Assembly (NCBI RefSeq): GCF_026278345.1
Contig: NZ_CP111085.1
Location: 260,001 to 324,000 of the forward strand
Reading direction: 5' to 3'
Length of the DNA stretch: 64,000 bases
Origin: Tellurirhabdus rosea
Lineage (GTDB): Bacteria > Bacteroidota > Bacteroidia > Cytophagales > Spirosomataceae
Positions 27,898 to 37,211 of the stretch are shown here, one piece after another. The position numbers were made by a program, and so were the translations under genes. A model generated the notes under the pieces. It was given only the letters and a program-made list of their open reading frames with translations, searched no databases and was not told where the DNA came from. Positions within the stretch are counted from its first letter, which is position 1. The number at the start of each line of letters is the position of its first letter.

Positions 27898-28824
27898 GTG
27901 ACCGGCCGGAAAAATGAATTGCTACAATACGTGACAACTGCCGAACAGCCTACCCGTTCGCTCCGGGATTTTGTAACCGTTCCCCGTTTCAGTCCGGAAC
28001 GCCTGTTGAGCAAGGATGCCTCCTATCCGAAAATCAGCGTGGTGACACCCTCCTACAACCAGGCGGACTTTCTGGAGCGGACGATGCTCAGCGTTCTGAA
28101 TCAGAATTACCCCAATCTGGAATACTTCGTCGTGGATGGCGGCTCGACCGACCAGAGCGTGGACGTGATTCGGAAGTACGAAAAATATCTGGCGGGCTGG
28201 GTGAGTGAAAAAGACCGCGGGCAGGTGGATGCCATCAACAAGGGCCTGCGGATGACCACGGGAGACATCGTCACGTTTCAGAATTCGGACGACCTGTTTG
28301 CGCCCGGCGCTTTTGAGGCCGTCGCCAGGGCCAGCCGGAAGCAGCCGGAGACGGATGTTTTTTTCGGAAACATCTACATCATCGACGAGCACGATGCCAT
28401 CCGGGAAGAACTGCGACAACTGCCGTTCTGCCTCGAATGTCAGTTGTACGAAGGCATGCAGGTACACAACCAGGCCCTTTTCTGGAAGCGCCCCCTGCTG
28501 GACCGCTTCGGGTATCTGGACGAATCCTACAGCTTTTCGTTTGATTATGAATTTGTGACGCGCCTGGGCATTCAGCCCGGCATCCGGATGGAACGCCTGA
28601 TCGACCTCTGGGGCGCTTTCCGTCACCACTCGACGGCCAAGTCGTCGACCATTTCGGAAGTGGGAGATTCGGACAGCCGCCGCATCTGGAATCATTACCG
28701 CCCGCTTCACCGGACTCCGATGGGGGCCGGTTTCTGGCAAACCTTTTGCCGGGTTCGCAAAGTAACCGCCTTTATAGCGGAGGGCAACTTCCGGTACATC
28801 TGGCATCGTTTAACGTTGAAATAA
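27898..28824 (+). CDS. Glycosyltransferase family 2
   Basis: A 308-residue GT-A inverting transferase with a GTG start. The core begins near residue 41 with ISVVTPSYNQADFLERTMLS, followed by FVVDGGSTDQS, DRGQVDAINKGL and the metal site NSDDLF. A 40-residue N-terminal extension precedes the domain. Transcription probably starts at the -7 box at 27849. Confidence 0.87.
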   Translation: MTGRKNELLQYVTTAEQPTRSLRDFVTVPRFSPERLLSKDASYPKISVVTPSYNQADFLERTMLSVLNQNYPNLEYFVVDGGSTDQSVDVIRKYEKYLAGWVSEKDRGQVDAINKGLRMTTGDIVTFQNSDDLFAPGAFEAVARASRKQPETDVFFGNIYIIDEHDAIREELRQLPFCLECQLYEGMQVHNQALFWKRPLLDRFGYLDESYSFSFDYEFVTRLGIQPGIRMERLIDLWGAFRHHSTAKSSTISEVGDSDSRRIWNHYRPLHRTPMGAGFWQTFCRVRKVTAFIAEGNFRYIWHRLTLK

Positions 28825-28932
28825 AATCGTTTGAAGTTTAACGTTTAAGGTTTAAAGTTGCTTCGCCCCATCAGGGCCCCTGAGCGGAGCCACGTTAACC
28901 CTTAAACGTTAAACCTTAAACTTTTAGGACTA
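28825..28932. repeat. Heptad-type hairpin element (GT2-wzy)
   Basis: Left arm GTTTAAC GTTTAAG GTTTAAA; right arm TTAACCC TTAAACG TTAAACC TTAAAC. The inner stem is GCTTCGC against GCGGAGC. A textbook 7-nt period. Confidence 0.85.
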
Positions 28933-28950
28933 AATCATCATCTGCGCAAT

Positions 28951-30264
28951 ATGCTGTCAATAGCCAAACTGGACCGGATGCGCATGGCCGCTGGCATTTG
29001 TCTTGTCATCGACGGCAATCCGCTGATCTTTTTCGTGAAGGAAACCCTCGGGCTGGCACCGGGCAGCACCATCATGACGGCCGCGATTCTGGCCTTCGGA
29101 CTGGTGCTGATGATTCCGACCACGGCCCTGCACAAACTCTACAAACCCAACCGGAACGCCACCCTTTTCGGCCTGAGTTTCATTGCGTTGTCCCTGTTTT
29201 ATTACTTCTTCTTTTTTGCGGGCTACGAGCGCGACACCACCGACCTGATCTACGTGGCGTACATGCTCATTTTCCTGTTTCTGCTCATCAACATTCCCAA
29301 CGATATCATCCGCGACATTGTCCCGGTCATTATCCTCTTTACGCTGGTTTCCAATCTGGCGCTGGTCTACGCCCTGCAGCGCGACCCCCTGTGGACCATC
29401 GGGCAGCGGGCGTTTATTTCCTACGAAACCGGCGGACCCGAACGCGGCGGTAACCCGCACCCGTTTGCCAAAAATGCGCTGATGGGCGTGATTGCCTCGC
29501 TGGTCTGGGCCGCCCGCGACAAAACGCCTACCTACGTTAAAGGGTTGTGTCTGGTCAATGCCGTTTTCAGCCTGGGTATCCAGATCCTGACCGTTGCCCG
29601 GTCGAGCTATGTGGCGCTGGCGCTGATCACGGTGCTTTTCTTTTTCTTCAACGTGCGTCCGGCCCAGGTCAAACAGGCGTTCCGGGTCCTGAAAAGTCCG
29701 CTTTCGCTGTTCATCATGGCCTGCATTGCCGGGGTCGCCATTTTCTTTCTGCGCCGGAACATGATGGTATACGACATCGTCATCCACTACGCCGTCACGA
29801 ATGCCGAGAAGAACCTGGAGAACGTTTATGCTTTGCTGGGGATGAAAATGAACAACCAGGTCGTGGCCTTTGACGCTTCATCGAACACGCGTTCGGTCAA
29901 TTTCAACTACTTCACGCAGCTGTTTTTCTACGGAGATATCACCAAAGTGCTGGTCGGGCAGGGGTATAAATTCATGTTCGTGGATATTCCCATCATCGAG
30001 GCGCTGGTCAACCACGGCATACCGGGACTGGTCCTTTTTGGCGGCATGCAGTGCATTCTGCTCTACCATGCCGTCAACGCCATTCGATTGAATCAGCACC
30101 CGTTCGCTACCTTTTTGGGGTATTTCTACATTTATGTATTTGTTTTGATGTTTACAAATGGGCGGCCGTACGACTATTTCATCTGGTTTCCCTACCTGCT
30201 GATGGTCCGGTTTCTGGGCGTGGAAAAGCTCCTGCCCGAGCGGCTGCTCAACCCAAATGTCTGA
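28951..30264 (+). CDS. O-antigen ligase / Wzy-like polymerase
   Basis: A 437-residue membrane protein with about eleven helices and one large periplasmic loop (about 260-340) near the C-terminus, the layout of the Wzy/WaaL (O-antigen ligase) family. In the loop, QGYKFMFVDIPIIEALVNHGIPGLVLF resembles the conserved ligase/polymerase block. Whether it polymerises repeat units or ligates the finished glycan cannot be decided; the Wzm/Wzt pair makes a ligase role plausible. Confidence 0.78.
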   Translation: MLSIAKLDRMRMAAGICLVIDGNPLIFFVKETLGLAPGSTIMTAAILAFGLVLMIPTTALHKLYKPNRNATLFGLSFIALSLFYYFFFFAGYERDTTDLIYVAYMLIFLFLLINIPNDIIRDIVPVIILFTLVSNLALVYALQRDPLWTIGQRAFISYETGGPERGGNPHPFAKNALMGVIASLVWAARDKTPTYVKGLCLVNAVFSLGIQILTVARSSYVALALITVLFFFFNVRPAQVKQAFRVLKSPLSLFIMACIAGVAIFFLRRNMMVYDIVIHYAVTNAEKNLENVYALLGMKMNNQVVAFDASSNTRSVNFNYFTQLFFYGDITKVLVGQGYKFMFVDIPIIEALVNHGIPGLVLFGGMQCILLYHAVNAIRLNQHPFATFLGYFYIYVFVLMFTNGRPYDYFIWFPYLLMVRFLGVEKLLPERLLNPNV

Positions 30265-30345
30265 ATGAGTCATTGACTGAATGCCGAAATCGTCGAGCCA
30301 ATTATTCGGTCACCCGGTCATTCAATCCCTCAAATCTGAATCGCT
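30265..30345. repeat. Hairpin element (wzy-GT4)
   Basis: Arms TGAGTCATTGACTGAATG and CGGTCATTCAATCCCTCA with an inner CGAAAT/ATTCGG part. Period close to 8 nt, more degenerate than its neighbours. Confidence 0.5.
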
Positions 30346-31533
30346 ATGAAGCTTTTTTTTGCCCTTGGCTCCTTCTATCCTGCCCAGACTGGCGGTGCCG
30401 ATAACTCGGCCTACTGGATGGTACGGGCGCTGGCAAAGAAAGGTCATCAGGTGTCGGTGGCGACCACCAATTCGGGCCTGAAGCCCGGCGATGTCGAGTT
30501 TGACCGCTGGAAACCGACCGAATTTGGGGAAGTGGTCTACGTCCGGACGCTGATTCACTACCTGCCGCTGCGCCTTTTCTGGTACTCCCTGCGGCGGGCC
30601 CTGCGGGCGGATGTAGTGCATCTGAACGCCGTTTTTTACCCGATTTCCATTCTGCTGGGCTACGCCTGCGCGCTGGCGGGTAAACGGGTTGTCTGGTCCG
30701 TGCACGGCGAACTGGCCCCCGAGGCGCTGCGGTACAGTCCCCGGCGCAAGAAGATTTTCCTGGCCTTGCTGGGCTTCATCAAGCACCGGGCGGTTTTTCA
30801 CGCCACCAGCCCGAAAGAAGCCGGTTACGTGCGGCAGGTGCTGGGCGCTTCGGTCCGGGTGAAGGTGATTCCGCTTTTTCTGGAACTTCCGCCCCGCGAA
30901 ACCCGCCAGACCGGCCAGCCGTATCTGCTGTTTGTCGGGCGGCTGCATACTGTCAAGGCGCTGGACCGGCTGTTTGATGCGCTGGCGGCGGTTCCCGAAT
31001 TTCGGACCGGCGGCTGGCATCTGAAAGTGGTCGGCATCGGTGAACCCGAGTACGAGAAAGCCCTTCGGGAACAGGTGAACCAACTGGGCCTGACGGACCG
31101 GGTCCAGTTTCTGGGCTTCCGGGCCGGTGAAGAAAAATACCGGCTGATGGCCAGCGCCCGGGCAACCGTGCTGCCTTCGCATACCGAAAATTTTAGCGTC
31201 ATAGTCGTGGAATCCCTGTCGCAGGGCACGCCCGTTCTGGCCTCGATTCATACGCCCTGGGAGATTCTGGAAGAAACCGGAGCCGGCTGGTGGACCGACA
31301 ACCAGGTTCCCGTTCTGGCATCGGCTTTGCAGAACGTCATCAAACTGGACGAAGCGGCCTGCGACGCCTACCGCGACCGGGCGTACCGACTGGCGACCGA
31401 ACACTTTGACATTAAACGCCACATCGGCGAATGGACAACGCTGTACGACCAGGTTTCCCGGGGTCTGCCCGTTTCGGCCGAATCGTCGGCCGACGGTTCT
31501 TCGGCCGTCCGAAAAAAACAGCCCGTTGTCTGA
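30346..31533 (+). CDS. Glycosyltransferase family 4
   Basis: A 395-residue GT-B retaining transferase. N-terminus FFALGSFYPAQTGGADNSAYWMV; donor domain LLFVGRLHTVKALDRLF and the full EX7E motif in SHTENFSVIVVESLSQGTPVLAS. The last 25 residues are Ser/Ala-rich and probably disordered. It is followed by another GT4 after 8 nt. Confidence 0.88.
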   Translation: MKLFFALGSFYPAQTGGADNSAYWMVRALAKKGHQVSVATTNSGLKPGDVEFDRWKPTEFGEVVYVRTLIHYLPLRLFWYSLRRALRADVVHLNAVFYPISILLGYACALAGKRVVWSVHGELAPEALRYSPRRKKIFLALLGFIKHRAVFHATSPKEAGYVRQVLGASVRVKVIPLFLELPPRETRQTGQPYLLFVGRLHTVKALDRLFDALAAVPEFRTGGWHLKVVGIGEPEYEKALREQVNQLGLTDRVQFLGFRAGEEKYRLMASARATVLPSHTENFSVIVVESLSQGTPVLASIHTPWEILEETGAGWWTDNQVPVLASALQNVIKLDEAACDAYRDRAYRLATEHFDIKRHIGEWTTLYDQVSRGLPVSAESSADGSSAVRKKQPVV

Positions 31534-31541
31534 CTTGACGT

Positions 31542-32729
31542 ATGAAAATACTCATCATCCATACGGTTCTCTGGAGCCATTACAAAGCCCGCGTCTATTC
31601 CGAACTCTACCGGCAGAGTCAGGAACTCGACGATGCCATTTCGCTGAAAGTGGTGCACATCGCGGCCACGGAGCGTTCGCGGGCGAAACTGGGCAAACCG
31701 GACCTGAGCCTGCACCAGTATCCCTACGAAGTGCTGCACGACGGCTTTCTAGAAGATTTTCCGTTCCAGGCCCGGCTTAAAGCGCTGATTAAAGTCATTC
31801 ACGATTTCCGGCCGGATGTCATCAATACGCCGGGCTATTACGACCCGGTGGTGGTTCTGGCGACGATGTACTGCCGGATGCGGGGCATTCGGATCGTTAT
31901 CTCCAACGATTCGACCTCCGACGACCACCAGCGGATTGGCTGGAAAGAGACGCTCAAACGGCAGATCATCGGCATGGCAGACGGCTTTTTCTGTTACGGA
32001 ACGCTCTCGGCGGCCTACATGCTCGAACTGGGGGCGCGTCCCGAGCAGATTCTGCTCAAACGCAACGCGGTCGATAACGACGCCGTCCGGCAGTTGTTCC
32101 AGCAGTCGCTGCCCGGCCGGGCGGAACGGCTGGCGCAGGAAGGCCTTCCGGCGCGCAATTTCATTTACGTCGGCCGCATCATCGACCGGCTCAAAAACCT
32201 CCGGACGCTGATTCAATCTTTCGGGGCGGTTCAGCAGGACGTTCCGGCGGACAATCCCTGGGGCCTGATTATTCTGGGTCAGGGCGACGACCAGCCCGCG
32301 CTGGAAGACCTGATCCGGCAGGAAAACATTCCGTACGTCCGGTTTCTGGGCGGCAAATCCTGGGACAAGGTTCCGGCCTATCTGGCGCTGGCCGACGTGC
32401 TGGTGCTGCCCAGTTACTCCGAACCCTGGGGACTGGTGGTCAACGAGGCGATGGCCTGCGGGCTGCCCGTGCTGGTCTCCGACCGCTGCGGCTGCGCGCC
32501 CGACCTCGTCGAAAACGGCCGGAATGGCTTCACCTTCGCGCCCGACCAGCCCGCCCAATTGACAGAAGCCCTGCGGCAACTGGTGAAGCAGCCGGATCTG
32601 GCCCGGCAGATGGGCGAACAGTCCGCCGCCATGATTGAGCCCTACAGCCTGCAGCACGTGGCCGCTCAGATGCTTCAGGGCTTTCTGCTTGTTACCAACT
32701 ACCAACCGGCATCGTTTATCCCCCAATGA
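31542..32729 (+). CDS. Glycosyltransferase family 4
   Basis: A 395-residue GT-B enzyme. The domain blocks are FIYVGRIIDRLKNLRTLIQSF and LPSYSEPWGLVVNEAMACGLPVLVSDRCGCAPDLV (EX7E intact). The N-terminal part MKILIIHTVLWSHYKARVY is of the type that binds the acceptor. Its TGA overlaps the ATG of the next GT2 gene. Confidence 0.88.
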   Translation: MKILIIHTVLWSHYKARVYSELYRQSQELDDAISLKVVHIAATERSRAKLGKPDLSLHQYPYEVLHDGFLEDFPFQARLKALIKVIHDFRPDVINTPGYYDPVVVLATMYCRMRGIRIVISNDSTSDDHQRIGWKETLKRQIIGMADGFFCYGTLSAAYMLELGARPEQILLKRNAVDNDAVRQLFQQSLPGRAERLAQEGLPARNFIYVGRIIDRLKNLRTLIQSFGAVQQDVPADNPWGLIILGQGDDQPALEDLIRQENIPYVRFLGGKSWDKVPAYLALADVLVLPSYSEPWGLVVNEAMACGLPVLVSDRCGCAPDLVENGRNGFTFAPDQPAQLTEALRQLVKQPDLARQMGEQSAAMIEPYSLQHVAAQMLQGFLLVTNYQPASFIPQ

Positions 32730-33724
32730 GAAATCTGGTTTCGGTCATCATTCTGACCCATAACGAGGAGAAGCATCTCGCCCGCTGTCTGACGAGCCTG
32801 AAGCTTTTCACCGATCACATTTTTATCGTCGATTCCTTTTCCACCGATTCTACCGTTGAAATTGCCCGTTCGATGGGGGCTCAGGTCGTGCAGAATCCCT
32901 GGGTCAATTACGCCACCCAGTTCAATTACGGTATTGAACACAATCCGTTTCAGACGCCCTGGGTCATGCGGATGGACGCCGACGAATACGTCCTGCCCGA
33001 ACTGGCCAGCGAGATTCTGACCCAACTGCCGGGCCAGCCCGAGGACGTGACGGGCATCTACGTCAAACGCCGGGTCATGTTCATGGACCAGTGGATTCGG
33101 CGGGGCGGCTTCTACCCGACCTGGCTGCTGCGGCTCTGGCGGCGCGGACTGGGCTACTGCGAACAACGCTGGCACGACGAGCACATCAAGGTAACGGCGG
33201 GCCGGACCATCAATTTTGAGCAGGATCTGGTCGATCACAATCTGAACAACCTGACCTGGTGGACCCAGAAGCACAATCATTACACCATCATCGAAATGAT
33301 TGACCTGCTCGGCACCCGCTACAATTTTGGCAGCGACGACCAGCACGTGGAGCCGAAGCTGTTCGGCTCGCAGGAACAGCGGAAACGGTATCTGAAGCTG
33401 CGGTATGCCTCGCTGCCCCTCTTTACGCGCCCGTTTTTGTACTTCCTGTACCGGTATTTTGTTAAATTGGGCTTTCTCGACGGCCGCAAAGGGCTTATCT
33501 GGCATTTTCTTCAGGCTTTCTGGTACCGCTTTCTGGTCGATGCCAAAATCTTTGAAGTGCATCACCGGGTAGGCTACGACCGCGAAGCAATCATTGATTT
33601 TTTCAAAAGCGAATATGGCAAAGACCTCCGAAGCGTCGCCCGGACTGACACCGCCCGACGTGACGACGCCCGACGTGACGACGCCCGACGTGACGACGCC
33701 CAACCCGCACCCGCGGGGCGCTGA
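32726..33724 (+). CDS. Glycosyltransferase family 2 (WaaE/KdtX-like) with a repeat-encoded tail
   Basis: A 332-residue GT2: LVSVIILTHNEEKHLARCL, FIVDSFSTDST, the metal site MRMDADEYVLP, and a C-terminal region like that of lipopolysaccharide core glucosyltransferases. The final 22 residues (repeats of ARRDD) come from three tandem copies of a 15-bp unit at 33653-33697. The same DNA is read in another frame as the N-terminus of the next gene, giving an unusually long 110-nt coding overlap. Confidence 0.87.
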   Translation: MRNLVSVIILTHNEEKHLARCLTSLKLFTDHIFIVDSFSTDSTVEIARSMGAQVVQNPWVNYATQFNYGIEHNPFQTPWVMRMDADEYVLPELASEILTQLPGQPEDVTGIYVKRRVMFMDQWIRRGGFYPTWLLRLWRRGLGYCEQRWHDEHIKVTAGRTINFEQDLVDHNLNNLTWWTQKHNHYTIIEMIDLLGTRYNFGSDDQHVEPKLFGSQEQRKRYLKLRYASLPLFTRPFLYFLYRYFVKLGFLDGRKGLIWHFLQAFWYRFLVDAKIFEVHHRVGYDREAIIDFFKSEYGKDLRSVARTDTARRDDARRDDARRDDAQPAPAGR

Positions 33725-34310
33725 AACCGTTGGGTCAGGCCATGCTGGGCCTCGTCCTGCCGGAAAGGTGGCGCTGGCTAACTACGACAACAACTGGTAC
33801 AAGCCCGGCTCCCGCTGGAAAATTCTGTTGTGGTTTCTGCTGAACCCGGTTTTTGTCAACACCTACCTGCCTATTCCGGTTGGTCTGAAAAACAGCCTGT
33901 TGCGCCTCTTTGGGGCCAAGATCGCGCGGGGCGTGGTCATCAAACCGGCCGTCAATATCAAGTACCCGTGGTTACTTACGGTGGAAAACGACGTCTGGAT
34001 AGGTGAAAAGGTCTGGATCGATAACCTGGCTCCGGTCCATATCGGCGCCAACGCCTGCCTGTCGCAGGGTGCCATGCTGCTGTGCGGCAACCACGATTTC
34101 CGGAAGCCGACTTTCGATCTGATCGTCAAGTCGATCACGCTGGAGGAAGGGGCCTGGATCGGCGCGCAGGCGGTGGTCTGTCCGGGTGTTACGGTCCACT
34201 CCCACGCCGTTCTGGCCGTAGGTTCCGTGGCCACCAAACCGCTGGAAGCGTACGGCGTTTACCAGGGAAATCCGGCGGTCTTTGTAAAAAAACGAGAAAT
34301 TAACGCGTGA
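33615..34310 (+). CDS. WcaF/LacA-like left-handed beta-helix acetyltransferase
   Basis: A 231-residue (from the ATG at 33615) putative colanic-acid-type acetyltransferase: NYDNNWYKPGSRWKILLWFLLNP, then LLRLFGAKIARGVVIKP and hexapeptide repeats to the terminal GNPAVFVKKR. The alternative ATG at 33594 adds 7 residues. The first 45 residues before NYDNNWY include three PDVTT repeats from the 15-bp tandem repeat shared with the upstream gene in another frame. It overlaps the next GT2 gene by GTGA. Confidence 0.85.
   Translation: MAKTSEASPGLTPPDVTTPDVTTPDVTTPNPHPRGAETVGSGHAGPRPAGKVALANYDNNWYKPGSRWKILLWFLLNPVFVNTYLPIPVGLKNSLLRLFGAKIARGVVIKPAVNIKYPWLLTVENDVWIGEKVWIDNLAPVHIGANACLSQGAMLLCGNHDFRKPTFDLIVKSITLEEGAWIGAQAVVCPGVTVHSHAVLAVGSVATKPLEAYGVYQGNPAVFVKKREINA
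33653..33697 (+). repeat. Three 15-bp tandem repeats read in two frames
   Basis: Unit GCCCGACGTGACGAC, three perfect copies in a row. One frame gives RRDDA in the GT2 tail, another gives PDVTT in the acetyltransferase head. 15 bp keeps both frames open for any copy number. Confidence 0.9.
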
Positions 34311-35095
34311 AGGTATCCATCATAACGGTTGTCTACAACGGAGCGGCCACGCTTCGGGACTGCATGCAGTCCGTGCTCAACCAGACGTATCCAAACCTCG
34401 AATACATTGTCGTTGACGGCAATTCCAGCGACGGAACCCAGGACATTGTGCGTTCGTATGGCGACGCCGTTAGCTGCTTCGTCTCCGAAGCGGACAAGGG
34501 CATTTACGACGCCATGAACAAGGGCATTGCGCTGGCGACGGGCGATGTCATCGGCATTCTGAACGCCGACGATTTTTACAGCCACGACCGGGTCATCGAG
34601 AACGTGGTCAAAACATTTCAGGCTACCGGATGTGACGCGGCCTATGGCGATTTAGTCTATGTCAGTCAGGAAGATACCCAGCGGGTTACGCGGTACTGGA
34701 AGGCCGGGGTCTACCGGCCGGGCGCTTTCCGCTGGGGCTGGATGCCGCCGCACCCGACTTTCTTTGTCAAGCGGGAGCTGTACGAAAAATTCGGCCGGTT
34801 CACTCTTCAGTTCCGCAGCGCCGCCGATTACGAGCTGATGCTCCGGATGATCCACCGGCACGGCGTCCGGGTCGGTTACGTCAACGATGTGCTGGTGAAG
34901 ATGCGAACGGGCGGGGTCAGTAACCGGACAGTCAACAACCGGGTGGCGGCCAACCGCGAAGACCGGGAGGCGTGGCGGCTAAACGGTTTAAAACCTTATT
35001 TTTTTACAATTTGGCTTAAACCGCTGCGGAAGATATTCCAGTTTTTACCGGGCAACAGGCCCGATTTATCCAACAGCGGCAAAACCGTATCCTAA
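34307..35095 (+). CDS. Glycosyltransferase family 2
   Basis: A 262-residue GT2 with GTG start overlapping the previous stop. SIITVVYNGAATLRDCMQSVL, YIVVDGNSSDGTQDI, SEADKGIYDAMNKGI and the metal site NADDFY are all in place; FRWGWMPPHPTFFVKR is the usual acceptor-side block. It closes the run of transferase genes. Confidence 0.88.
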   Translation: MKVSIITVVYNGAATLRDCMQSVLNQTYPNLEYIVVDGNSSDGTQDIVRSYGDAVSCFVSEADKGIYDAMNKGIALATGDVIGILNADDFYSHDRVIENVVKTFQATGCDAAYGDLVYVSQEDTQRVTRYWKAGVYRPGAFRWGWMPPHPTFFVKRELYEKFGRFTLQFRSAADYELMLRMIHRHGVRVGYVNDVLVKMRTGGVSNRTVNNRVAANREDREAWRLNGLKPYFFTIWLKPLRKIFQFLPGNRPDLSNSGKTVS

Positions 35096-35214
35096 AATTC
35101 ATTATACGATAAACCGCGAACGGTTGGAACGGCGCTTTATTCTTGTAACCTTTGCAAAACGTAGCGACCCATCCGTACAACAAAAATACAGAACACCAAC
35201 ACTTGCACTAGTTT

Positions 35215-36423
35215 ATGAATCCGGATCTCCTGGTAGCCTATATACAGAGCAAACTGAACGACGAGTTGTTCAAGCTCGGTCTTTATCAGAGTATTCTCTC
35301 TTTTCTGGTTGCCTGTTTTGTATCCGTCGTTTCGATCCCCGTTGTCATCAAGATTTCCGAACTGAAGCACCTGATGGAGAAACCCGGGGAGCGCAGCTCG
35401 CACAAAACGGCCACCCCGACCTTTGGCGGCATCGCCATCTTTGCGGCCATCCTGATCAGCTACTTCCTGTGGCCGGCCATTGACCAGACGGACATCTACC
35501 GGACCAACCTGTCGATCGTCGGCATGACCATCCTGTTTTTTATCGGCATCAAAGACGACCTGGTGGGCATCGACCCCAACAAAAAGATTTTCTTCCAGAT
35601 TCTGCCCTCGCTGATTCTGATCTTTTTCGGGGATTTACGGATCGACTACCTCTACGGAATCTTCGGCTTCCACCACATCAACGATTTCTTCGCCATCGCC
35701 ATTACCTGCTTTATTTTTATCGCCCTCATCAACGCCATCAACCTGATTGACGGCATCGACGGGCTGGCGGCGGGCATTGCCACCCTGGCGAGTGCCACCT
35801 TCGGCGGGTGGTTTCTGCTGACCAATCACTTTGCGATGGCCTGTCTGGCCTTCACGCTGGCGGGTTCGCTGATCGGCTTTCTGCGGTTCAACTTTTCCAA
35901 GACGAGCAAAATCTTCATGGGAAATACCGGGTCGCTGATTCTGGGCTTTCTGCTGTCTTTCTTCGCCGTCCGGTTTGTGAACCTCAACAACACGTTCCGC
36001 TTTGACCCGACGGCGTTCTACAACGCCCCGGTGATCGCCATCGTCGTGCTGATTGTGCCGATTTTCGATACACTGCGGGTGTTTCTGGTGCGGATTCTGG
36101 CGGGCAAATCGCCTTTTGCCGCCGACCGGAACCACATGCACCACATTCTCATCGACAATGGCCTTTCGCATGCCGGTGCTACGGCGGTGCTGTGCATCAT
36201 GTCGCTGGTGAACACGGTGCTGTTCTTCCTGCTCCACAAGGACATTACCAATACCGAATCTCTGTTTATCCTGATCGGCCTGTTCCTGCTCTACCTCGGA
36301 ACGGGCGTGTTGCTGAAGATGCGGGTGCGCGTGCGGGCCGTAGACAAAAGCCGCCGCAAAGGTCTCTACGTAAGGCAGTTGCAGAGCTCGGTCTTTCGAA
36401 AGAATCTAATCAAGTACTTATAA
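35215..36423 (+). CDS. WecA/TagO-like undecaprenyl-phosphate sugar-1-phosphate transferase
   Basis: A 402-residue membrane enzyme of the MraY/WecA family, which begins glycan synthesis by loading N-acetylhexosamine-1-phosphate on undecaprenyl phosphate. The catalytic Asp pair is in GIKDDLVGIDP, the second Asp block in NLIDGIDGLAAGIA, the GNTGSLILGF loop and the His motif NHMHHILIDNGLSH are all present. About eleven helices. A 119-nt gap upstream, with TAACCTTTG near 35145, may hold its own promoter. WecA-type (not MraY) because it lacks the MraY peptide-binding blocks and lies in the glycan locus. Confidence 0.9.
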   Translation: MNPDLLVAYIQSKLNDELFKLGLYQSILSFLVACFVSVVSIPVVIKISELKHLMEKPGERSSHKTATPTFGGIAIFAAILISYFLWPAIDQTDIYRTNLSIVGMTILFFIGIKDDLVGIDPNKKIFFQILPSLILIFFGDLRIDYLYGIFGFHHINDFFAIAITCFIFIALINAINLIDGIDGLAAGIATLASATFGGWFLLTNHFAMACLAFTLAGSLIGFLRFNFSKTSKIFMGNTGSLILGFLLSFFAVRFVNLNNTFRFDPTAFYNAPVIAIVVLIVPIFDTLRVFLVRILAGKSPFAADRNHMHHILIDNGLSHAGATAVLCIMSLVNTVLFFLLHKDITNTESLFILIGLFLLYLGTGVLLKMRVRVRAVDKSRRKGLYVRQLQSSVFRKNLIKYL

Positions 36424-36513
36424 GAGTTAAGAGTTAAAAATAAAGGCTCCGCCGGGATGAACCCTAATTGGCGGAGCCTTTACTTTTAACTCTTAATTTT
36501 TAACTCTTAGCTC
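36424..36513. repeat. Heptad-type hairpin element, likely bidirectional terminator
   Basis: Outer arms AAGAGTT AAGAGTT AAAAA and TTTTTAACTCTTAGCTCTT; inner perfect 13-bp stem TAAAGGCTCCGCC (36441-36453) with GGCGGAGCCTTTA (36470-36482). It sits between convergent genes. Confidence 0.85.
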
Positions 36514-36515
36514 TT

Positions 36516-37061
36516 TTACATTTCCTTCGCTGCCCGCTGGTTCACGTAGGATTCCGCGACCTGCGTCAGTTTGGCGTCCGTTTTCTTTTCTTCTTCCAGC
36601 GTCTGCTCCAGCAGTTGGGCGGCCTGCGTGTATCCCAGCATCTGAGCGAGTGTCCGCAGCGAACCATACGAGGCAATTTCGTAGTGCTCTACCTTCTGGG
36701 CGGAGATAATCAGCCCGGCGTCGCGGGTCAAGGTGCCCGCTTTGGTGTCGCTGATGGTTTCTTCGCTTTCCTCAACCAGTCCGTCCATCGCTTCGCAGGT
36801 AACCTCCTCCGCTTCTTCGCCAATCGAGTTGAAAACCTGCTCCAGACGGCCGACCTGCTGCTGCGTTTCAGCCAGGTGCGTACGGAAGGCGGTTTTCAGT
36901 TCGCTCGACGTGGCGGCCTCCTCCATGCGGGGAAGCGCTTCGGTCAGTTTGCGTTCTGCGTAATAAATGTCTTTCAGCGTGTGAAGAAACAGCTCCCGCA
37001 GGGACGTTTCGTTGTCGCCGCCCTTGAAGAAGTCGGCGACCTGATCGGTAATTGATGCCAT
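36516..37061 (-). CDS. DUF892 (YciE/YciF) ferritin-like protein
   Basis: A 181-residue four-helix protein of the YciF/DUF892 family: LRELFLHTLKDIYYAERKLTEALPRMEEAATS, followed by LAETQQQVGRLEQVF and VEHYEIASYGSLRTLAQMLG. Glu and His residues in these helices match the dimetal ligands of ferritin-like proteins. Related genes are stress-induced (YciF, general stress). Function in this organism is unknown. Confidence 0.88.
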   Translation of the reverse strand: MASITDQVADFFKGGDNETSLRELFLHTLKDIYYAERKLTEALPRMEEAATSSELKTAFRTHLAETQQQVGRLEQVFNSIGEEAEEVTCEAMDGLVEESEETISDTKAGTLTRDAGLIISAQKVEHYEIASYGSLRTLAQMLGYTQAAQLLEQTLEEEKKTDAKLTQVAESYVNQRAAKEM

Positions 37062-37211
37062 TGTTCGTTGAGTTAATTAAAATGGTGTGACTACACAAGG
37101 AATTAACCCCGGTCCGGCAAAAATGTTCGTCGGATGCTACTCTGTGGGCTGACTGAACAATTGACGGCCCAGCGGGTTCTACTACCACTAAACCAAACGA
37201 GTCAAACACGT

